Assembly (NCBI GenBank): GCA_049840475.1
Contig: JASGKX010000001.1
Span: 2,356,001-2,420,000, forward strand
Direction: 5' to 3'
DNA: 64,000 bases
DNA from: JBGVSA01 sp049840475
Lineage (GTDB): Bacteria > Pseudomonadota > Gammaproteobacteria > Burkholderiales > Rhodocyclaceae
Positions within the stretch are counted from its first letter, which is position 1, and each line of letters opens with the position of its first letter. Below, in pieces: positions 59,151 through 64,000 of the stretch. The translations under genes were made by a program, and so were the position numbers. The notes beneath the pieces are model-generated. The model made no database searches. It saw nothing but the letters and a program-made list of their open reading frames with translations, and had not been told where the DNA came from.

Positions 59151-60218
59151 ATGGGTATCGAAGTCAAAAACATCACCAAACGCTTCGGCAACTTCGTCGC
59201 GCTGGACAACGTGTCGCTGGATATCCCGACAGGGGAACTGGTTGCATTGCTCGGACCGTCCGGCTGCGGCAAGACCACACTGCTGCGCATCATCGCCGGC
59301 ATGGAATCGGCCGATGACGGTGCCGTGCTGTTCTCGGGCGAAGACGCCACACACGTGCACACGCGCGAGCGCAAGGTGGGGTTCGTCTTCCAGCACTACG
59401 CGTTGTTCCGTCACATGAGCGTGTTCGAGAACGTGGCCTTTGGCCTGCGCGTCAAGCCGCGTAACGAGCGCCCGACCGAAGCGGACATCCGCGACCGCGT
59501 CATGAAACTGCTTGGCCTTGTTCAACTCGATTGGCTGGCCGACCGCTACCCGTCGCAGCTATCCGGCGGGCAACGCCAGCGTATCGCATTGGCGCGTGCG
59601 CTCGCCGTCGAGCCGAAAGTGCTCCTGCTGGACGAGCCGTTTGGTGCGCTCGACACGCAGGTCCGCAAGGAACTGCGCCGCTGGTTGCGCCGCTTGCATG
59701 ACGAAATGCATATCGCATCGGTCTTCGTCACGCACGATCAAGAAGAAGCGCTTGAAGTCGCCGACCGTGTGGTGGTGATGAATAAAGGCCACATCGAACA
59801 GGTCGGTTCGCCGGACGAGGTCTACACCGCGCCCGCCACGCCTTTCGTGTATCGCTTCCTGGGTAACGTGAACGTCTTTCATAGCCGCGTGCACGGCCAG
59901 TGGGCAGAGGTCGATCGCGGTGAAGGCACGGACGAAACCGTCGCCTTCGTGCGTCCGCATGACATCGAAATTCTCGCCCATCAAGATGAAGGCGCACTTG
60001 CCGCGCGCGTTCAGCACGTGCAGGCCATCGGCCCGCTGGTGCGCGTGGAAGTTGAACACCAGGGCGAAATTTTCGAAGTCGAACTCTCGCGCGAACGCCA
60101 CGACCAGCTTCAGCTCACGGCGGGCCAAGCCGTCTGGCTGCGCCCACGCAATGTGCGCGTGTTCCAGGGCAATCAGGCGTTGGACGCCAACACCTTCGAT
60201 CTGGGCGGCGGGATCTGA
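59151..60218 (+). CDS. cysA: Sulfate/thiosulfate ABC transporter ATP-binding protein
   Basis: A 355-residue ATPase. Walker A GPSGCGKTTLLRI (near 36), Q-loop VFQHYALFRHM, signature LSGGQRQRIALARAL (near 136), Walker B KVLLLDEPFGALD, and H-loop FVTHDQEEALEVADRV. The C-terminal TOBE domain carries VRPHDIEIL. VGIEVKNITKRFGNF opens the protein. It powers the CysT/CysW permease. Starts at 59151; ribosome site is weak (GAGGG 7 bases upstream). Confidence 0.97.
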   Translation: MGIEVKNITKRFGNFVALDNVSLDIPTGELVALLGPSGCGKTTLLRIIAGMESADDGAVLFSGEDATHVHTRERKVGFVFQHYALFRHMSVFENVAFGLRVKPRNERPTEADIRDRVMKLLGLVQLDWLADRYPSQLSGGQRQRIALARALAVEPKVLLLDEPFGALDTQVRKELRRWLRRLHDEMHIASVFVTHDQEEALEVADRVVVMNKGHIEQVGSPDEVYTAPATPFVYRFLGNVNVFHSRVHGQWAEVDRGEGTDETVAFVRPHDIEILAHQDEGALAARVQHVQAIGPLVRVEVEHQGEIFEVELSRERHDQLQLTAGQAVWLRPRNVRVFQGNQALDANTFDLGGGI

Positions 60219-60227
60219 TGCTGGCCG

Positions 60228-60281
60228 GGCGCATCGTGCGATGCGCCTGACGTGCCCGTGGGGGCGATGCCCTCACGGGCA
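60228..60281 (+). terminator. Tandem hairpins after cysA
   Basis: Hairpin A: GGCGCATC with GATGCGCC (60228-60247). Hairpin B: TGCCCGTG with CACGGGCA (60253-60281). No T-run, so termination by this route alone is uncertain. Confidence 0.4.
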
Positions 60282-60375
60282 ACGCTCATAGGGCCTTGCG
60301 GTTCATCTCCATGGCATCTGCGGACGCGGGCGGCCATACTTTCCTTTCATCGCTCACACATGACGAGGGGAAAAC

Positions 60376-60765
60376 ATGCGATTTGCGTCCAGTCTTCGCT
60401 CCGCTGCGGCAGCGTGGGCGATGTTGTCGCTGAGTGCTTGCGCGCCCGATGCCATCGACAACCTTCATGCCACAGGCTTCAACGCCTACCTCAATACGCT
60501 GCAGAACGAATGCCAGAACTTCCGCATCGGCAGTCACGACCTGCACAACTGGCTGCAATACAACGGCGGGTTACCGCGCGATAAATACGACTATTGGCTC
60601 GACCAGACCTCACGCTTGTACTACCGGCAGATCACCATGGAGGCCTATCGCAGTGGGGTCGAAACGTTCTTGGGATCGGGGCCGGACGATGCGGCTTCGC
60701 TTGAGTGCATTGAACGCCACCTGCCTGCGGATCGGCCCACGCAAAAGGGCTTGATCCTACCCTGA
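60376..60765 (+). CDS. Small lipoprotein, function unknown
   Basis: A 129-residue protein: signal sequence with lipobox LSAC at residues 19-22, then a soluble region with NECQNFRIGSHDLHNWLQYN and a distal CIERHL. Two cysteines after the lipid site could form a disulfide. No family is recognised. It converges with the truncated YedE gene, overlapping its stop by 9 bases. Confidence 0.7.
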   Translation: MRFASSLRSAAAAWAMLSLSACAPDAIDNLHATGFNAYLNTLQNECQNFRIGSHDLHNWLQYNGGLPRDKYDYWLDQTSRLYYRQITMEAYRSGVETFLGSGPDDAASLECIERHLPADRPTQKGLILP

Positions 60766-61063
60766 GCGCCGCTCGCGCCAACTGAAGATCGCCATGCCTG
60801 CGAGCATGGCGATCACGAATACCGCACCTTTCGCCAGTCCCATTCCTGCCAGCACGAAGGCAGGGCCCGGGCAGATGCCGGCCAGTCCCCAGCCGATACC
60901 AAACACGAGGCTACCGCCAACCAGACGGCGATCGATCCGCCGCGATGCGGGCAGCGTCAGTGGTGCGCCGCCGAGCGTGCGGCCGCGTCGGCGCGCGAGA
61001 GCAAAGGCGGGTGTGGCGACAGCGATGGCGCCGAGCATGACAAACGCAAGCGAGGGGTCCCAG
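60757..61063 (-). pseudogene. YeeE/YedE-family (DUF6691) transporter, N-terminal part lost at the IS
   Basis: The remaining 102 codons give the C-terminal half: PSLAFVMLGAIAVATPAFAL, GGSLVFGIGWGLAGICPGPA and MLAGMAIFSWRERRS, with the conserved CPGPA cysteine of this sulfur/thiosulfate-transport family. Reading into the IS makes a hybrid start (MGGSDLDANPGS) with no meaning. The missing part does not lie beyond the IS. Confidence 0.85.
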
Positions 61064-61089
61064 TGTTGATTTGCACCGAAACCTGACCC
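61064..61089 (+). repeat. Left terminal inverted repeat of the IS21 element
   Basis: Begins TGTTGATTTGCACC and ends CCTGACCC; perfect inverse of 63500-63525. Confidence 0.9.
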
Positions 61090-61122
61090 CGGATTTGCAT
61101 CCAAATCTGACCCACCCAAGGG

Positions 61123-61911
61123 TCAGTTGTTCAGGGTAGTAGAGGTTGGTTTCGAGGTGCGCTTCTCCTTCTTGGGTTGAACCGTACTGTTCCTGAATCG
61201 ATAGCTGTCGTTGCCCGTCTCGACGATGTGGCAGTGATGCGTGAGGCGATCGAGCAGCGCCGTAGTCATCTTCGGATCACCAAAGACAGAGGACCACTCG
61301 CTGAAGCTCAGGTTGGTGGTGATGACGAGGCTGGTGCGCTCGTAGAGCTTGCTGATGAGGTGGAACAGCAAGGCACCACCGGCCTGACTGAAGGGTAGAT
61401 AGCCCAGCTCATCAAGAATTACCAGATCTGCATACATCAGGCGGTTTGCCGTGTGCCCGGGTCTGCCTGCGGCTTTCTCCTGCTCGAGCATGTTGACCAG
61501 CTCCACCGTCGTAAAGAAGCGCACACGTCGGTGGTGGTGCTCGATGGCTTGCACGCCGATGGCTGTGCCCAGGTGCGTCTTGCCTGTGCCTGGCCCCCCG
61601 ACGAGCACGATGTTGTGTGCGGACTCCAGAAAGTCGCACCGGTGCAACTGGCGCACGAGGGCTTCATTGACTTCGCTGCAGCCAAAGTCGAAGCCCGTCA
61701 GATCGCGGTACGCAGGGAACCTGGCGACCTTCATCTGGTAGGCCAGCGACCGTACCTCGCGCTCGGTCAGTTCTGCCTTGAGCAGGCGCGACAGAACGCT
61801 CACCGCGCCTTGATAGGCCGGGGAGTCCTGCTCGGCCAGCTCCTCCAGGGCTTGGGCCATGCCGTGCAGTTTGAGCGACCTGAGCATCTGAATCATGGCC
61901 TCATGCTGCAT
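61123..61911 (-). CDS. istB: IS21-family helper ATPase IstB
   Basis: A 262-residue DnaC/IstB-like AAA+ protein that directs the IstA transposase. Walker A LVGGPGTGKTHLGTAIG near 100, Walker B VILDELGYLPFSQ near 162. Start at 61911 (MQHEAMIQML) because it overlaps the istA end by 11 bases, as is usual; the frame continues 12 codons further upstream. Intact. Confidence 0.95.
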   Translation of the reverse strand: MQHEAMIQMLRSLKLHGMAQALEELAEQDSPAYQGAVSVLSRLLKAELTEREVRSLAYQMKVARFPAYRDLTGFDFGCSEVNEALVRQLHRCDFLESAHNIVLVGGPGTGKTHLGTAIGVQAIEHHHRRVRFFTTVELVNMLEQEKAAGRPGHTANRLMYADLVILDELGYLPFSQAGGALLFHLISKLYERTSLVITTNLSFSEWSSVFGDPKMTTALLDRLTHHCHIVETGNDSYRFRNSTVQPKKEKRTSKPTSTTLNN

Positions 61912-63421
61912 GATGGGTCTCCCTGAGCGCGTCATAGCGTCCCACATTGGCTTGCGGCTCCACGTGCAGGGCTAATGCCTGGGGGGCGTCGACGGGGGAC
62001 ACCGGCCCGCCTTCGAGGAGACGGCTGAGAATGTTCAGAACAGTCTGCTTGGAGGGCGCGCCGCTCTCGAGCGCCAACTCCACCGCAGCCAGTACGGCCT
62101 GTTCATCGTGTAGCAGAACAAGCGCTAGCACCTCCACCATCTCGCGATCACCCCCTGGGCGTTTGAGCAGCGTTCGTTGCAACTGCTTGAAGCCTTCGGG
62201 CAGTTCGCAGAAGGGCGCCCCGTTGCGTAATGCCCCCGGCTTGCGCTGGAGGACGGCCAGGTAGTGTCGCCAGTCGTAGATCGTCTGGCCCGTACTATGG
62301 CTGCGGCTGATCAGGCGGGCGTGTTCGGCGATGATCTGGCCTTCGGCGACGAACACCAGTCGTGCGGCATAGACACGCAAGCTCACCGCGCAGTTGGCGA
62401 AGGACGCCGGCACGCTGTAGCGATTGCGCTCGAAGTGCACGAGGCAGGTGGGCGAGACCCGCTTGAGGTGTTCGACGAATCCATCGAAGGGCTGGCCCAC
62501 AGGCATCAGATGGGGGCGCTCTTGTGACCATGCTTCCCACACCGTCATGTCCAGTTCCGGGTGACGGACCTGCTGCCAGAGCAGCACGCACTGGTCCGCC
62601 AGCCAATCGTTGAGGGCCTCGAGCGACGTGAAGGATGGGATGCGCTGCCAGATGCGATGGCGGCTGTCCTGCACGTTCTTCTCGATCTGTCCCTTCTCCC
62701 AGCCTGAGGCCGGGTTGCAGAACTCGGCATCAAACAGGTAGTGACTGACCATCGCGCTGAAGCGCAGGTTGACCTCGCGGTGCTTACCCTGGCCGACGCG
62801 ATCGACTGCCGTCTTCATATTGTCGTAGATGCCACGCCGGGGAATGCCGCCCCACGCCACGAAGGCGTGATGGTGGGCGTCGAAGAGCATCTCGTGGGTC
62901 TGCAGCGGATAGGCGCGCAGGAAGAACGCCCGACTATGGCTGAGCTTGAACTGCGCCACCTGCAGCTTCATGCGCTCGCCACCGATGACCGCCCAGTCCT
63001 CGCTCCAGTCGAACTGGAAGGCCTCCCCTTCGGCAAAGCGCAAGGGAATGAATGTTCCCCGGCCCGCCGTCCTGGCCTGTTGCTGCTGGTCCTGGCGCCA
63101 GCGCCGCGAGAACGCGGCCACCCGATCATAGGAGCCCGTAAAGCCCAGGACGCATAGGTCAGCGTGGATCTGCCGCAGCGTTCGTCGCTGCTTGCGTGGC
63201 TTGTTTGATTCAGTCTTAAGCCACGTATCGAGCTTGGCCGCGTAGCCGTCGAGCTTGCTCGGACTATGTCGTGCGGCGTAGGTCGGAACGGTTGTTTGGG
63301 CGCGCAGGTAGCGCCGAACCGTATTGCGGGAGATACCCAGGCGCCGGGCGATCTCGCGAAGCGGGATCTGGTCGCGCAGGTGCCAACGTCGAATGATGCT
63401 CAGGATGGCCACGTCGATCAC
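61901..63421 (-). CDS. istA: IS21-family transposase IstA
   Basis: A 506-residue DDE transposase. An N-terminal helix-turn-helix binds the ends (LREIARRLGISRNTVRRYLR). Catalytic acids: Asp in EAFQFDWSEDWAVI (near 138), Asp in GIYDNMKTAVDRV (near 200), and Glu in GWEKGQIEKNVQDSR (near 242). No stop or frameshift is seen, so the element looks potentially active. Confidence 0.96.
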   Translation of the reverse strand: MIDVAILSIIRRWHLRDQIPLREIARRLGISRNTVRRYLRAQTTVPTYAARHSPSKLDGYAAKLDTWLKTESNKPRKQRRTLRQIHADLCVLGFTGSYDRVAAFSRRWRQDQQQQARTAGRGTFIPLRFAEGEAFQFDWSEDWAVIGGERMKLQVAQFKLSHSRAFFLRAYPLQTHEMLFDAHHHAFVAWGGIPRRGIYDNMKTAVDRVGQGKHREVNLRFSAMVSHYLFDAEFCNPASGWEKGQIEKNVQDSRHRIWQRIPSFTSLEALNDWLADQCVLLWQQVRHPELDMTVWEAWSQERPHLMPVGQPFDGFVEHLKRVSPTCLVHFERNRYSVPASFANCAVSLRVYAARLVFVAEGQIIAEHARLISRSHSTGQTIYDWRHYLAVLQRKPGALRNGAPFCELPEGFKQLQRTLLKRPGGDREMVEVLALVLLHDEQAVLAAVELALESGAPSKQTVLNILSRLLEGGPVSPVDAPQALALHVEPQANVGRYDALRETHHAA

Positions 63422-63499
63422 TCCAAACTCCTGCTCGTTGCCGAGCAGGCAAGTGTTCTATACGTGGGTCAGAATTCGATGCAAATCACCCCATCAGGT

Positions 63500-63525
63500 G
63501 GGTCAGGTTTCGGTGCAAATCAACA
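63500..63525 (-). repeat. Right terminal inverted repeat of the IS21 element
   Basis: GGGTCAGGTTTCGG... ending AAATCAACA, perfect inverse of 61064-61089. Confidence 0.9.
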
Positions 63526-63941
63526 TCGTCATCACCGAATGCGACTGCCCACCATGTTGGGCCGCCGTCCCACGCAACGGAGGTAATTACGCAATCTCCC
63601 TCGTGGAGTCGGCAGGTTCTCATGACCTCTTGGGCCGCCTCGAGAGGATCGGGGTTCGATGCAAAAAAGATGTGGTTACGTTTGACGGCTCTGGCGACGA
63701 CCAAAGTGGTGTTGCGAACGGCATTTCCCAATAGTTCGCACTCGCGCTGAGTCACCTTCTCGCACTTTGCGATAGCCTCTTTCTTGGCCCCTTCTGGAGT
63801 CGGGTCATTGTATGTCACGTGGGCATAGCGACCGTCCCATGCTGCGACAGCGCTCCATGCGAGCGCGTTGGTAGCTGACAGAAGCAGCGTGACGGTGGCG
63901 GTAGCCTTGAGCAGTGAAAGAACGGAAGGGATTCGAAGCAT
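63526..63941 (-). pseudogene. DUF4189-type secreted protein, C-terminus cut by the IS
   Basis: A signal peptide (about 1-28, ATVTLLLSATNALA) and part of a DUF4189 domain with WSAVAAWDGRYAHVTY and the cysteine-rich AKCEKVTQRECELLGN and MRTCRLHEGDCVITSVAWD. DUF4189 proteins are small, disulfide-linked and of unknown function. After AFGDDDVD the frame enters the terminal repeat and ends ten codons later. Start at 63941. Confidence 0.82.
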
Positions 63942-64000
63942 GGTTCGTCGCCGAGTATGGAGATAGTGGGCCCGTTGCTGGCATCAAATATGCGGCATCG

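Larger units (their letters stand above)
61064..63525 (-). mobile_element. IS21-family insertion sequence, complete, with istA and istB
   Basis: A 2,462-base element with perfect 26-bp terminal inverted repeats (61064-61089 and 63500-63525, ends TG...CA) and a second, imperfect inner copy of the same repeat (61091-61113 and 63466-63488), the multiple-repeat end structure of IS21. It encodes IstA and IstB, overlapping by 11 bases. Flanking bases (CCCAG at the left, TCGTC at the right) do not match, so there is no target duplication, and the two flanking genes are unrelated fragments. Confidence 0.95.

Noticed and set aside
61064..63525. Composite transposon or integron
   Set aside because: One IS21 copy only, no cargo genes or attC sites.
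1..64000. tRNA, rRNA, CRISPR array, prophage
   Set aside because: No cloverleaf, rRNA segment, regular repeat-spacer array or phage structural gene was seen by eye; a tRNAscan or CRISPR search was not run.

Overview
This is a high-GC betaproteobacterial chromosome segment, best matched to Ralstonia (Burkholderiaceae; probably the pickettii/insidiosa/mannitolilytica side rather than the more GC-rich solanacearum complex). The assignment rests on protein character and gene order (folE2-dxs-ispA-xseB, prpBCDE with divergent prpR, sbp-cysTWA, TRAP/idonate genes). It was made by reading, not by a database search. No tRNA, rRNA or CRISPR array was seen.

Layout: 1-2.3 kb holds a truncated GntR regulator divergent from a mannitol/fructuronate dehydrogenase. 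2.4-9.5 kb is housekeeping: DUF2788, ppnP, yajQ, a YheT hydrolase, waaF, ilvE, a NUDIX hydrolase and mnmA. 9.5-15.6 kb is a sugar-acid locus: TRAP transporter dctPQM, a FadR-type regulator, a gluconate 5-dehydrogenase-like SDR and an L-idonate 5-dehydrogenase-like enzyme, with the same operator-like 11-mer in two promoter regions. 15.6-23.4 kb is the 2-methylcitrate (propionate) locus prpBCDE, with a near-consensus sigma-54 promoter and a frameshifted prpR. 25-31 kb is a two-component and envelope-stress cluster: receiver protein, NarL-type regulator, entericidin, ferritin-like protein, two DUF1328 proteins on either side of a CHASE3 kinase, lipocalin and a YqjD-like protein. 31-35 kb has an oxidoreductase, an orphan pseudopilin pair and a PL3 pectate lyase. 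35-47.8 kb has an LpxH-like phosphoesterase, a frameshifted giant DUF748 protein, phhB, a REC-GGDEF-EAL protein, a fused PabBC, mltD, gloB, a methyltransferase and rnhA.

47.8-49.3 kb is an AT-rich stretch with a candidate sRNA carrying two anti-Shine-Dalgarno loops, followed by rplM-rpsI behind a strong promoter and structured leader. 49.3-56 kb holds a HAD hydrolase, folE2, dxs-ispA-xseB, a Rieske oxygenase and a TIGR02117 protein. 56-60.2 kb is sulfate uptake, with cysT and cysW joined in one open frame. 60.4-64 kb ends in an intact IS21-family element (istAB, perfect 26-bp terminal repeats). Its flanks are two unrelated truncated genes with no target duplication, which suggests IS-mediated rearrangement.

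Three indel-type anomalies (prpR, DUF748, cysT/cysW) in 64 kb may be real decay or assembly errors and should be checked together. The strongest candidates for something new are the sRNA upstream of rplM and the compact stress cluster arranged around the CHASE3 kinase.
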